NCBI GenBank assembly: GCA_030039515.1
Contig: JASHVT010000076.1
Span: forward strand, 1-5,940
Reading direction: 5' to 3'
Length of the DNA stretch: 5,940 nt
Source of the DNA: Nitrososphaerales archaeon
GTDB lineage: Archaea > Thermoproteota > Nitrososphaeria > Nitrososphaerales > Gagatemarchaeaceae
Position 1 is the first letter of the stretch; each line of letters starts with the position of its first letter. Position numbers and translations under genes: made by a program. The notes under the pieces are model-generated. The model was given only the letters and a program-made list of their open reading frames with translations, was not told the DNA's origin and did no database searches. Below, piece by piece: positions 1-5,676 of the stretch.

Positions 1-2
1 AT

Positions 3-146
3 CAAGAGATGAGGTTCTTCGAACCAAGCTGGACGTTTAATACGATGCGCAAGGCTGGCTTGAGTCCACGGTTCGCGAAGGTGTCGGTAATGCCGGGACG
101 CGCTCCAATAATCGCCATCAAACGGAGACACGCCGCCCAAAGGTGA
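3..146 (+). CDS. C-terminal fragment of an upstream gene, possibly a SAM-dependent methyltransferase
   Basis: The frame is open from the left edge to a TGA at 144-146, giving 47 residues with no visible start, so the gene would begin outside the window. The segment MRFFEPSWTFNTMRKAGLSP followed by a hydrophobic strand (APIIAIKRR) resembles the usual end of class I methyltransferases: an RFF..P..L element, a helix closing in 'AGL/AGF', then a final strand ending in basic residues. This is pattern resemblance only, because motif I would lie upstream. An ATG at 9-11 could make it a 45-residue stand-alone ORF, which I consider less likely. A competing frame ends at 38-40 and could instead be the upstream gene's end. 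The PiT gene follows 39 nt downstream on the same strand. Confidence 0.4.
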   Translation, partial: QEMRFFEPSWTFNTMRKAGLSPRFAKVSVMPGRAPIIAIKRRHAAQR

Positions 147-185
147 TCCACGTAGGACGCACGCCTAGGAAGATGCGAAATTCGC

Positions 186-1118
186 TTGGATGAACTCCTC
201 CTCGGGTTCGCGGCAGCGCTCTGCTTCGTCTTCGGGTGGAACAACAGCTCCTTCCTGATAGGCAACCTCAGGGGCTCCGGCTCGCTCTCCTACAGGGCCG
301 CCGTCGGGGTCTCGGTCGTCGGCCTCTTCCTGGGCGTGGTGCTCGAGGGCCCGAAGATGACGAAGAGCCTGGCCGGTACTCTGGCGCCGGGGACGGAGAC
401 GGTCCTGATCGCCACCATCGCGATGTCCCTCGCCCTTACCCTGGCCCTCACCCTCCTTCGCCTTCCCGTCTCGTTCAGCATGGTGATGGTGGGCGCGTTC
501 ATAGGGGCGGCACTGGCCGCGGGCTTCGTCATCAAGGCTTCAAGAGCCGAGGACATAGTCGGCTTCTGGTTCGTCGCCCCCGCTGCCTCTGCTCCGCTGA
601 CCTTCGCGATATACGCGCTTCTAACCAAGCTCACCTCGCGCCTCGGCCTGCTAGCAGTCGACACGTTCAACCGCGCCTCGGGGCTCGTCAGCGCGCTCGC
701 CGTCTCCTATACCCTCGGAGCGAACAACATCGGACTCTTCTACGGTACCGCGCTCACGGGTGCCGTGACGCAGTCTCAGGAGGTCGAGCTTCTGCTGCTG
801 TTCACATTCGTGGCGGTCGTCGCGATACTCGCCTTCGGGAGGAGCGCGCTGGGCGGGACCATCGGCGACAAGATGCTCGCTCTGAGCCCCCAGGGGGTCT
901 TCTCGGCGTTCGTCGCCAGCTCGATCGTGGTCTGGGCAGGGACACAGCTCGCGCTCCCTGTTTCGATAACCCAGTGCCTGCTAGGAGGGATGCTGGGTGC
1001 CGCCTACACCAGGGACGTCACGATACTGAACACGAAGCTGATCTGGGAGACGCTCTCGATGTGGGTCATCGCTCCGGTCGCCGCGCTGCTGCTCGCGTAT
1101 CTGTTCGTCATCCTCTAG
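186..1118 (+). CDS. PiT-family inorganic phosphate/anion permease
   Basis: This 310-residue, very hydrophobic integral membrane protein probably imports phosphate or a related anion in symport with a cation. It shows the internal duplication of the PiT (PF01384, SLC20-like) family. The first half has GWNN (17-20), LEGPKM (53-58) and LPVSFS (93-98) followed by a G-x3-G helix. The second half has GANN (178-181) and LPVSIT (257-262) followed by a matching GG-x3-GAA helix. About nine to ten membrane helices can be drawn. In typical members the signature reads GxND; here Asp is replaced by Asn in both halves, so the transported ion is uncertain. The start is TTG at 186: the frame has a stop at 153-155 and no ATG or GTG in between. 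There is no clear promoter, so read-through from the upstream gene is possible. The 3' end overlaps the convergent methyltransferase gene by 11 nt. Confidence 0.85.
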   Translation: MDELLLGFAAALCFVFGWNNSSFLIGNLRGSGSLSYRAAVGVSVVGLFLGVVLEGPKMTKSLAGTLAPGTETVLIATIAMSLALTLALTLLRLPVSFSMVMVGAFIGAALAAGFVIKASRAEDIVGFWFVAPAASAPLTFAIYALLTKLTSRLGLLAVDTFNRASGLVSALAVSYTLGANNIGLFYGTALTGAVTQSQEVELLLLFTFVAVVAILAFGRSALGGTIGDKMLALSPQGVFSAFVASSIVVWAGTQLALPVSITQCLLGGMLGAAYTRDVTILNTKLIWETLSMWVIAPVAALLLAYLFVIL

Positions 1119-1854
1119 CGACGAGGCTCGGGACCTCGCCCGATGTTACGTCCTCGACCCTGACCGCCGAGTACGCGCGCACTACCCCGCCTGCGAACTT
1201 CCTCTCCCTGACATCCGAGAAGCCGCTCTCTTCCATCAGGGCCCGAAGCCCTCTGTCCCAATGCGACCTCCTGATTATCCCGGGTAACCTGCTGAAGGTC
1301 GTGGCCTCCGTCCTTCCCGCCAGCTCCATGATGAGCCCGGCCATCCTGAGCGCGCCATAGACATAGACTCCCAGAGCCGGCGCAAGAGGCCCGATGGGCC
1401 TCGCGAAATCATACAGCGCGACTATCCCTCCGGGCTTGGTCACACGAGCCAGCTCCTCCACGAATCGCAAAGCGTCCACGTACTTGGCGACATACATGCT
1501 GATGACCATGTCGAACACTCCTTCCGGGTAAGGCAGCGCTTCCGCGTCTCCCTCGATCAGGGCGACCTTGGGGAGCGACTTTCGCTTCCCCACAGTCAGC
1601 ATCTCTCTGCTGAGGTCTAGGCCAACGACGTCGGTCGCATGCAGACGGCGGTCCTGCTCCAGGAGCAGCGTGCCGCAGCCGATGTCCAGGCACCTTCCAC
1701 CAGGCGTGCCCCGAACTTTGAGGGTGTCGAGCACCCAGCTCTTCCACCTCCTGTCCTGCAGGAGTGTCGCCACGTCGAGCGTCCTCTCGTAGGATGATGC
1801 GAGGCCTCCGAAAATCTCTCTCGATGTCAGGTGTAGTTCCTCGGTGCTTTCCAT
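1108..1854 (-). CDS. UbiE/MenG-like class I SAM-dependent methyltransferase
   Basis: This cytosolic methyltransferase of 248 residues has a Rossmann-type SAM fold. Visible motifs are CLDIGCGT (55-62, motif I, SAM glycine loop), VVGLDLS (77-82, the Asp that binds the SAM ribose), EGDAEALPYP (101-110), FDMVISMYVAKYV (114-126) and TKPGG (139-143). The N-terminal part, REIFGGLASSYE followed by DRRWKSW (35-40 region), recalls the N-terminus of UbiE/MenG quinone C-methyltransferases, but many other small-molecule methyltransferases share this layout, so the substrate is not established. I place the start at ATG 1854. The frame stays open to a TTG at 1953, but that would overlap the divergent gene and add a compositionally unremarkable 33-residue extension. 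A possible TATA-like box lies 31 nt upstream. It is divergent from the UbiA-like gene, suggesting a shared pathway around a prenylated quinone or lipid (inference). Confidence 0.85.
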   Translation of the reverse strand: MESTEELHLTSREIFGGLASSYERTLDVATLLQDRRWKSWVLDTLKVRGTPGGRCLDIGCGTLLLEQDRRLHATDVVGLDLSREMLTVGKRKSLPKVALIEGDAEALPYPEGVFDMVISMYVAKYVDALRFVEELARVTKPGGIVALYDFARPIGPLAPALGVYVYGALRMAGLIMELAGRTEATTFSRLPGIIRRSHWDRGLRALMEESGFSDVRERKFAGGVVRAYSAVRVEDVTSGEVPSLVARG

Positions 1855-1880
1855 GCCATCCGTCGAGCGAACCGGAGTGG

Positions 1881-1889
1881 GGTTATTGG
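1881..1889 (-). promoter_or_regulatory. Candidate archaeal TATA-like box for the UbiE-like gene
   Basis: On the minus strand this reads CCAATAACC, an AT-rich spot in GC-rich surroundings, centred about 31 nt upstream of ATG 1854. It is a weak match to an archaeal TATA element and is called by position only. Confidence 0.25.
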
Positions 1890-1913
1890 CTTTGTTCAGA
1901 ACTCCGTAACCGT

Positions 1914-1920
1914 CAATAAG
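1914..1920 (+). promoter_or_regulatory. Candidate archaeal TATA-like box for the UbiA-like gene
   Basis: CAATAAG is centred about 26 nt upstream of the TTG at 1943, the spacing expected for a leaderless archaeal transcript. No Shine-Dalgarno sequence precedes that start. It lies about 30 bp from the oppositely oriented box for the methyltransferase gene, forming a compact divergent promoter region. Confidence 0.3.
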
Positions 1921-1942
1921 AGTTCGCCTGTGCAACACGGCG

Positions 1943-2644
1943 TTGGAAGGCAAGGGGAGTCAGACACGTGAAAGCGAGTGGTACGTTCCCAAGTTCGGGC
2001 CGAAGCGCTTCAGGCTGCTGGTCGGACTCACTTTCTACCCTTACACGCTCATGAACGCGAGCTATGTTGCCATAGGCTCGCTGCTCTCTCCCAATCCGGA
2101 CCTCGGCAGAATGGAGGGGATGATGGTCGTCTATGTTCTCGCCGTGGGCGTCGCCGCCCATTCGCTTGACGCGATGGCCCCCAACAGGCCCTGGGGCGAG
2201 TTCCTGTCGAAGCGACAGCTCGAAGTCCTCGCTCTCGTAGGGCTCATCCCCGCCCTCACACTCGGCCTGTGGTACGCAGTCGAGTTCGCGCCCCTCCTCT
2301 TGCCAATCGGCATCGTCGAGCTCTTCTTTCTCCTCACCTACAACCTGGAGCTCCTGCGCGGGCGCCTTCACAGGGACATCTGGTTCGCCCTGAGCTGGGG
2401 CTTTCTCCCTGTCCTCGCAGGCTTCGCCGTCCAGACCGACTCCCTCTCACTCGTCTCGCTCATCGGCGGACTGTTCGGTTTCTGCACTGCCTATGTGGAG
2501 ATAAGCGCATCCCGGCCGTACAAGGAGCTCAAGAAGATGACGGCCCCATCCTTCTTATCGCCGAAGTTCGAGTCGATTCTGAAGGGAGTCGTCGCGACCG
2601 TCCTGATCGCGGCCGCTATGCTCCTTGTCCTGCGCTTAGATTAG
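1943..2644 (+). CDS. UbiA-superfamily-like polytopic membrane protein, Asp-rich motifs degenerate
   Basis: This 233-residue membrane protein has about seven hydrophobic segments (roughly 27-47, 58-76, 94-113, 116-133, 147-163, 168-184 and 213-230). Its layout resembles UbiA prenyltransferases: a hydrophobic helix, a short polar loop carrying HSLD...NRPWG (73-85) followed by FLSKRQL, where UbiA enzymes have NDxxDxxxD...RPL..G.LS, then a segment NLELLRGRLHRDIWFALSWG (134-153) and a proline-containing helix (FLPVLAGF). Both canonical Mg-diphosphate Asp motifs are absent or reduced: only D76 remains in the first loop, and the second loop reads YVEISASRPYKELKK. It may be a divergent prenyltransferase, a UbiA-fold protein with another job, or an unrelated membrane protein. 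The start is TTG 1943, the only usual start codon in frame after the stop at 1907-1909 and before the first hydrophobic helix. Its end overlaps the convergent DUF1697 gene by 29 nt. Confidence 0.7.
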   Translation: MEGKGSQTRESEWYVPKFGPKRFRLLVGLTFYPYTLMNASYVAIGSLLSPNPDLGRMEGMMVVYVLAVGVAAHSLDAMAPNRPWGEFLSKRQLEVLALVGLIPALTLGLWYAVEFAPLLLPIGIVELFFLLTYNLELLRGRLHRDIWFALSWGFLPVLAGFAVQTDSLSLVSLIGGLFGFCTAYVEISASRPYKELKKMTAPSFLSPKFESILKGVVATVLIAAAMLLVLRLD

Positions 2645-3179
2645 CGGGTCGACTCGCGAGAGCGTCAAGGGCTTCCACTGTCTTCCAGTTCCTGGTCGTC
2701 GCTAGGACCCCGAGCTTCTTCTCTAGGAACGCGTTCGACAGCTTGGTCTGGCCGTAGCCGTTCGGGAGGAATAGATAGACTTCGGTTCCCTGCACAGAGA
2801 AGTCCTCGCCTTTGCCTCGTACCCTCTCGATCTCCGCCAACGGAACGGCTCCAGGTTTGGCCGAGAGGAATGTCACGTGACTCCCGCCCTTCTTACGGGC
2901 TCCAAAGGGCAGGTTCTCGACGACTCTGTGCAGTTCGTCCTTCGTCCTTACGACGACAGCTACTTCGAAGCCGAACCTTCTTAGCAGCCCCTCCTCCAGT
3001 TCCTTTGAAACCTTCCTCGCGGTCTGGCCGCGGTACTCGAAGACCACGTTGCCGCTCTGGATGTATGTCGTGACCGTCGTGAACCCTAGCGACTCGTAGA
3101 GCTTCTTGAGGTCGGACATCGGCACGCTCCTGTGCCCGCCCACATTGATGCCTCGGAGCAGGGAGACGGCGGTGTTCAC
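2616..3179 (-). CDS. DUF1697 domain-containing protein
   Basis: This is a soluble protein of 187 residues, about the full usual length of the DUF1697 (PF08002) family. The family hallmarks are all present in order: LLRGINVGG (7-15), YIQSGNVVF (39-47), a central region of alternating strands and basic helices, GYGQTKLSN (141-149) followed by a lysine-rich EKKLG, and TTRNWKTV (161-168). The biochemical role of the family is not known to me, so none is assigned. The start is GTG at 3177-3179, which places the conserved LLRGINVGG only six residues from the N-terminus, as in family members. It is divergent from the MDR oxidoreductase gene across an 84 bp gap in which I see no convincing promoter. 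The 3' end runs 29 nt into the end of the UbiA-like gene. Confidence 0.93.
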   Translation of the reverse strand: MNTAVSLLRGINVGGHRSVPMSDLKKLYESLGFTTVTTYIQSGNVVFEYRGQTARKVSKELEEGLLRRFGFEVAVVVRTKDELHRVVENLPFGARKKGGSHVTFLSAKPGAVPLAEIERVRGKGEDFSVQGTEVYLFLPNGYGQTKLSNAFLEKKLGVLATTRNWKTVEALDALASRPANLSAGQGA

Positions 3180-3263
3180 AGAACCAGAGTCCTAGGATTA
3201 GCTACTTCTACTTGCGGCGCGCCTGAAGAAAGACACTTAGACCGAGCGTCCAACGTAACTTGG

Positions 3264-4271
3264 ATGAAGGCGGTCGTCCGAACGAGGTACGGTACGCCGG
3301 ATGTCCTCGAGTTGAAGGAGGTTGACAGGCCAGTTCCTGTCGAGGACCAGGTGCTCGTAAGGGTCTACGGGACATCGTTGAACAAGGCCGACCTCTACGA
3401 ACTCCATCCTCCATTCTTCATCCGCATGCTCTTGGGCGGAGGGCGCTTGAAGCCAAAGGAAGAGAAAATCGGGACCGACATCGCGGGACGAGTCGAGGCC
3501 GTAGGGCCGGCCGTGAAGAGCTTCAAACCCGGCGACGAAGTATTCGGAGGCGGCAGATGGTCTTTCGCCGAGTACGCTTGCGCCAGAGAACGCAGCTTAG
3601 CCCTCATTTCCGGGCGGGCCAAATTTGACGAGGCAGCGACGCTGCCAATCGCCGCTACAACCGCACTGCAAGCGCTTCGAAAGGCCAAGGCCGGGCCTGG
3701 CCAGCGAATCCTCATCGACGGGTCATCCGGAGGCGTCGGTACCTTTACGCTGCAGATCGCAAAGTCGCTCGGAGCCGAAGTCACGGCTGTCTGCAGCACC
3801 GGGAACGTCGCGAGCGCTCGCTCCATGGGAGCGGACAACGTCATCGACTACACTAAGGAGGACTTCACCAAGAGCGGCCAGAAGTACGACCTGATACTCG
3901 GGGTCAACGGTCACCACTCGATCCTCGGATACCGACGCGCTCTGAGCGAGAAAGGCGTGTACATGATGGTAGGAAGCTCGCATCCCATCGGGGGACTGGT
4001 CCAGGTCGCTCTGTTCGGCAAGCTGGTCTCGAAGCTCGGGCGCAAGAGAATCGGATTCATGGGGATAGCGAAGATAACCACAAGCGACCTGGAGGCGCTC
4101 ATGGCGCTCGTGGCCAACGGGAAGGTCAAACCACTAATCGACAGGCGTTATCCGCTCAGCGAGACCGCAGACGCCTTCCGGTACTTCCAGAAGGGCCACA
4201 CGCACGGAAAGGTCGTCGTCGAGTTAGGCGATGAGAGCCCTGCTGAGTCTGAGTCTGCAAGGCGCGCCTAG
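3264..4271 (+). CDS. Zinc-independent MDR-family NAD(P)-dependent oxidoreductase (quinone reductase type)
   Basis: This cytosolic medium-chain dehydrogenase/reductase of 335 residues probably reduces quinones, enones or similar carbonyls with NAD(P)H. The N-terminal GroES-like domain carries MKAVV at the start, SLNKADLYEL (38-47), IGTDIAGRVEAVG (69-81) and KPGDEVFG (88-95). The nucleotide-binding domain carries DGSSGGVGTFTLQIAK (152-167), then MGADNVIDYTKEDF (188-201). The C-terminal strand GHTHGKVVVEL (311-321) closes the fold. The Cys/His ligands of zinc alcohol dehydrogenases are missing. The frame is open for 44 codons upstream, but ATG 3264 gives the standard MKAVV N-terminus and avoids overlap with the divergent gene. 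The last 14 residues are a polar, Glu/Ser/Arg-rich tail beyond the usual end. Its TAG stop shares the palindrome CTAG with the stop of the convergent VOC gene. Confidence 0.92.
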   Translation: MKAVVRTRYGTPDVLELKEVDRPVPVEDQVLVRVYGTSLNKADLYELHPPFFIRMLLGGGRLKPKEEKIGTDIAGRVEAVGPAVKSFKPGDEVFGGGRWSFAEYACARERSLALISGRAKFDEAATLPIAATTALQALRKAKAGPGQRILIDGSSGGVGTFTLQIAKSLGAEVTAVCSTGNVASARSMGADNVIDYTKEDFTKSGQKYDLILGVNGHHSILGYRRALSEKGVYMMVGSSHPIGGLVQVALFGKLVSKLGRKRIGFMGIAKITTSDLEALMALVANGKVKPLIDRRYPLSETADAFRYFQKGHTHGKVVVELGDESPAESESARRA

Positions 4272-4666
4272 TCTGGCGCTCGACCCTGAAGGAACTCGAT
4301 CCAGATTCCATTCGGGTCCTCGATGAAAGCCTCGTTCCATCCGCCAATCTCATAGGGCCTGATCAATATCCTGACTCCCTTGGCCTCGAGCTCCTTTATC
4401 CACGCCGCCAGGTCTTCCACCTCGAATCCGAGATGGTCAATCTCAGAGCCGTTCTCATAGGATGTCCCGTAGGTGCTGCCGTGCGCGTACCAGTTCAGCT
4501 CGATAATCTGCTCTGAGCTTGGGCTCTTCAACTTCGCCGACTCCCCATGCGTCTGCGGCGCCTTCTCGCGGCCTTCCAGCTTCATCCCGAGAACCTCGGT
4601 GTAGAACCTAATCGACTCCTCCATGTCTTTCACCCGGATCCCTGTGTAGACCATCCGCGGATGCAT
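4268..4666 (-). CDS. VOC-superfamily (glyoxalase I-like) metalloprotein
   Basis: This is a 132-residue single-module vicinal-oxygen-chelate protein made of two beta-alpha-beta-beta-beta units. Unit one starts MVYTGIRVKDMEESIRFYTE (5-24) and ends in IIELNW (54-59). Unit two starts with IDHLGFEVEDL (76-86) and ends in FIEDPNGIWIEF (114-125). By analogy with glyoxalase I, E56, H78 and E124 would bind the metal, but the first ligand position (His in the LHTM.RV motif) is Tyr7 here. It may therefore not be a true lactoylglutathione lyase and could act on another thiol adduct or small molecule. The start is ATG 4666, with a TATA-like box 26 nt upstream. ATG 4654 (MVYTGIRV) is a good alternative and would leave the 4659-4682 palindrome entirely upstream of the gene. 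It overlaps the MDR gene tail-to-tail by 4 nt. Confidence 0.9.
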   Translation of the reverse strand: MHPRMVYTGIRVKDMEESIRFYTEVLGMKLEGREKAPQTHGESAKLKSPSSEQIIELNWYAHGSTYGTSYENGSEIDHLGFEVEDLAAWIKELEAKGVRILIRPYEIGGWNEAFIEDPNGIWIEFLQGRAPD

Positions 4667-4682
4667 GCCATGGAGTGCATCC
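4659..4682. repeat. 24-bp near-perfect palindrome over the VOC gene start, candidate operator
   Basis: The arms are GGATGCA (4659-4665) and TGCATCC (4676-4682), with a perfect CCATGG at the centre (4668-4673). Ten of the twelve base pairs of the dyad match. It covers the expected transcription start and the 5'-most ATG of the VOC gene, about 10 nt downstream of its TATA-like box. That position would suit a dimeric winged-helix repressor. It could also form an RNA hairpin in a leader if translation starts at 4654. Confidence 0.45.
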
Positions 4683-4686
4683 CAGG

Positions 4687-4696
4687 CTTCTTAAGG
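4687..4696 (-). promoter_or_regulatory. Candidate TATA-like box for the VOC gene
   Basis: The minus strand reads CTTAAGAAGC, centred about 26 nt upstream of ATG 4666. This fits a leaderless archaeal promoter. It is a positional call with a modest sequence match. Confidence 0.3.
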
Positions 4697-4750
4697 GGAT
4701 TTGCTCGTTGCTAGAACAGGATTCACTCGGAGAACGTCTCACGCATCCGG

Positions 4751-4758
4751 GTTTATCT
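4751..4758 (+). promoter_or_regulatory. Candidate TATA-like box for the 4784 methyltransferase gene
   Basis: GTTTATCT is centred about 29 nt upstream of ATG 4784, in the 117 bp divergent gap with the VOC gene. A short purine run, TGAGGA at 4772-4777, lies 6 nt before the ATG and could serve as a weak Shine-Dalgarno site if the transcript has a leader. Confidence 0.35.
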
Positions 4759-4783
4759 GTGAGGCTAGTGTTGAGGACCACAG

Positions 4784-5371
4784 ATGTCGCATCCGCCCTT
4801 CAACGAATCCTACCTCGGCACTCCTCCGTGGGACATTGGACGACCTCAGGCTGAGTTCGTCAGGCTAGCCGGAGAAGGGGACATACGTGGAAAAGTGCTC
4901 GATGTCGGCTGCGGAACGGGCGAACATGCGATTCTTTTCTCTCAATATGGCACGGAGGTGTGGGGGATCGACTCTGCGCCCTTGGCGATAGAGAAGGCGA
5001 GAAGGAAGGCGGAGACGCGGGGCGTCAAGGTCAAGTTCGAGGTAGAGGACGCCATGTCTCTTGGCAAGCTAGGCTCGAGGTTCGACACGGTCACAGACTG
5101 CGGTCTGTTCCACATCTTCTCCGACCGCGAGCGCCCACTCTTCGTCAACAGCCTGAGGTCTGCAATGGAGCCAAAAGCGACCTACTTCATGCTCTGCTTC
5201 AGCACGAAAGAACCGACTGACTGGGGAGGCCCGAGAAGGGTCTCGGACGAAGAGATACTGAGCACTTTCAGGCATGGCTGGAAGGTCAACTACATCAGAG
5301 AGGCCAGGATCGAGACGTCCTTTCACGAGAAAGGCGGCCGTGCGCTCCTCTCTTCAGTCAGTTTAGCTTGA
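4784..5371 (+). CDS. Small-molecule class I SAM-dependent methyltransferase
   Basis: This is a cytosolic SAM methyltransferase of 195 residues in a family related to thiopurine/thiol and TehB-like methyltransferases. Motifs in order are PWDIGRPQ (15-22, a family hallmark that caps the SAM site), VLDVGCGTGE (38-47, motif I), WGIDSAPLAIEKAR (60-73, with the ribose-binding Asp63), EVEDAMSL (86-93), FDTVTDCGLFHIF (100-112), YFMLCFS (134-140) and GGPRRVSDEEI (148-158). The length and order of motifs match the complete family. The substrate is unknown; detoxifying thiols, metalloids or halides would be typical of relatives (inference). ATG 4784 places PWDIGRPQ at the usual distance from the N-terminus. 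The 58-residue Cys/His-rich gene follows after 6 nt, so the two are probably co-transcribed. Confidence 0.92.
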   Translation: MSHPPFNESYLGTPPWDIGRPQAEFVRLAGEGDIRGKVLDVGCGTGEHAILFSQYGTEVWGIDSAPLAIEKARRKAETRGVKVKFEVEDAMSLGKLGSRFDTVTDCGLFHIFSDRERPLFVNSLRSAMEPKATYFMLCFSTKEPTDWGGPRRVSDEEILSTFRHGWKVNYIREARIETSFHEKGGRALLSSVSLA

Positions 5372-5377
5372 TCTGAA

Positions 5378-5554
5378 ATGAGCAGGCTCCACGAGAAGAG
5401 TGGGACGGGCGTCTGCAACTGCCGCCACCTGGCAGAGGCGCACGAGGTCGTCTTCCAGACCATCTATGCGATCAAGCGGGGCCGATGCACGGCGCAGGGC
5501 TGCGAGTGCAAGGCCTATGTCCGAAATCCGAACTATCGCGTAGTCAACCAGTGA
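5378..5554 (+). CDS. Small Cys/His-rich putative zinc-binding protein (58 aa)
   Basis: ATG 5378 to TGA 5552-5554 encodes 58 residues. It has a compact pattern of metal-ligand type: Cys13, Cys15, His17, His22, then Cys37, Cys42 and Cys44, that is VCNCRHLAEAH, a 14-residue spacer, and GRCTAQGCECKAYV (35-48). This resembles small zinc-ribbon-like proteins with CxCxH....H and GxCxxxxCxCxxY blocks, so a structural zinc or other metal site is likely (inference). There is no signal peptide or membrane segment. The gene starts 6 nt after the methyltransferase stop. The sequence TGATC that includes that stop (5369-5373) matches part of the archaeal Shine-Dalgarno consensus 4 nt before the ATG. The function is unknown; a nucleic-acid-binding or accessory role to the methyltransferase would be speculation. 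Confidence 0.75.
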   Translation: MSRLHEKSGTGVCNCRHLAEAHEVVFQTIYAIKRGRCTAQGCECKAYVRNPNYRVVNQ

Positions 5555-5590
5555 CTTGGCTTCCGCTGAGAGCGTTCCTTGGGGGGCTAA

Positions 5591-5610
5591 GTTGATATCA
5601 GGATACCAAC
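5591..5610. repeat. 20-bp near-perfect palindrome upstream of the FMN reductase gene, candidate operator
   Basis: The arms GTTGATATC (5591-5599) and GATACCAAC (5602-5610) are complementary at 8 of 9 pairs, with a 2-nt centre (AG). The 2-nt spacer is too short for an RNA hairpin loop, which favours a protein-binding DNA site. Its AT-rich core may overlap the core promoter of the flavin reductase gene, as expected for a repressor of the MarR, HxlR or similar winged-helix type (inference). Confidence 0.45.
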
Positions 5611-5676
5611 GATGACCGGTAAACACAGATGCAGGCGCAAGTGAGAGGGATGAGGGCGACGCCCACCTCAGGTCAG

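Noticed and set aside
13..25. GGTTC-TTC-GAACC inverted repeat resembling a tRNA T-arm
   Set aside because: No acceptor, D or anticodon arms are found around it, and it lies within the open frame ending at 146.
236..1360. Long 374-codon ORF in another frame over the permease gene
   Set aside because: Its translation is Arg/Gly/Pro-rich with no family features, typical of a GC-rich shadow frame, whereas the 186-1118 frame has clear PiT repeats.
1873..1906. CGGAGT (1873-1878) and ACTCCG (1901-1906) inverted repeat in the divergent promoter region
   Set aside because: Only six paired bases with a 22-nt spacer, which is easily explained by chance.
1855..1953. N-terminal extension of the UbiE-like methyltransferase to a TTG at 1953
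   Set aside because: It would overlap the divergent gene and its promoter region, the added residues look like translated intergenic DNA, and ATG 1854 gives a normal N-terminus before REIFGGLASSYE.
3132..3263. 44-codon upstream extension of the MDR gene
   Set aside because: It runs antisense into the well-supported DUF1697 start, and the family N-terminus MKAVV begins exactly at ATG 3264.
3215..4268. Two copies of the 8-bp palindrome GGCGCGCC (3215-3222 and 4261-4268) flanking the MDR gene
   Set aside because: A short GC-only palindrome is expected occasionally in GC-rich DNA, the flanking bases differ, and there is no sign of a mobile unit.
5569..5580. Small CGCT-GAG-AGCG hairpin after the mini-protein gene as a terminator
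   Set aside because: The stem is only four base pairs and is not followed by a T-rich tract.
5363..5626. 87-codon minus-strand ORF over the Cys-rich mini-gene
   Set aside because: It has no recognisable motif and is the antisense shadow of the 5378-5554 frame, whose regular Cys/His spacing and tight spacing to the upstream gene are better evidence.
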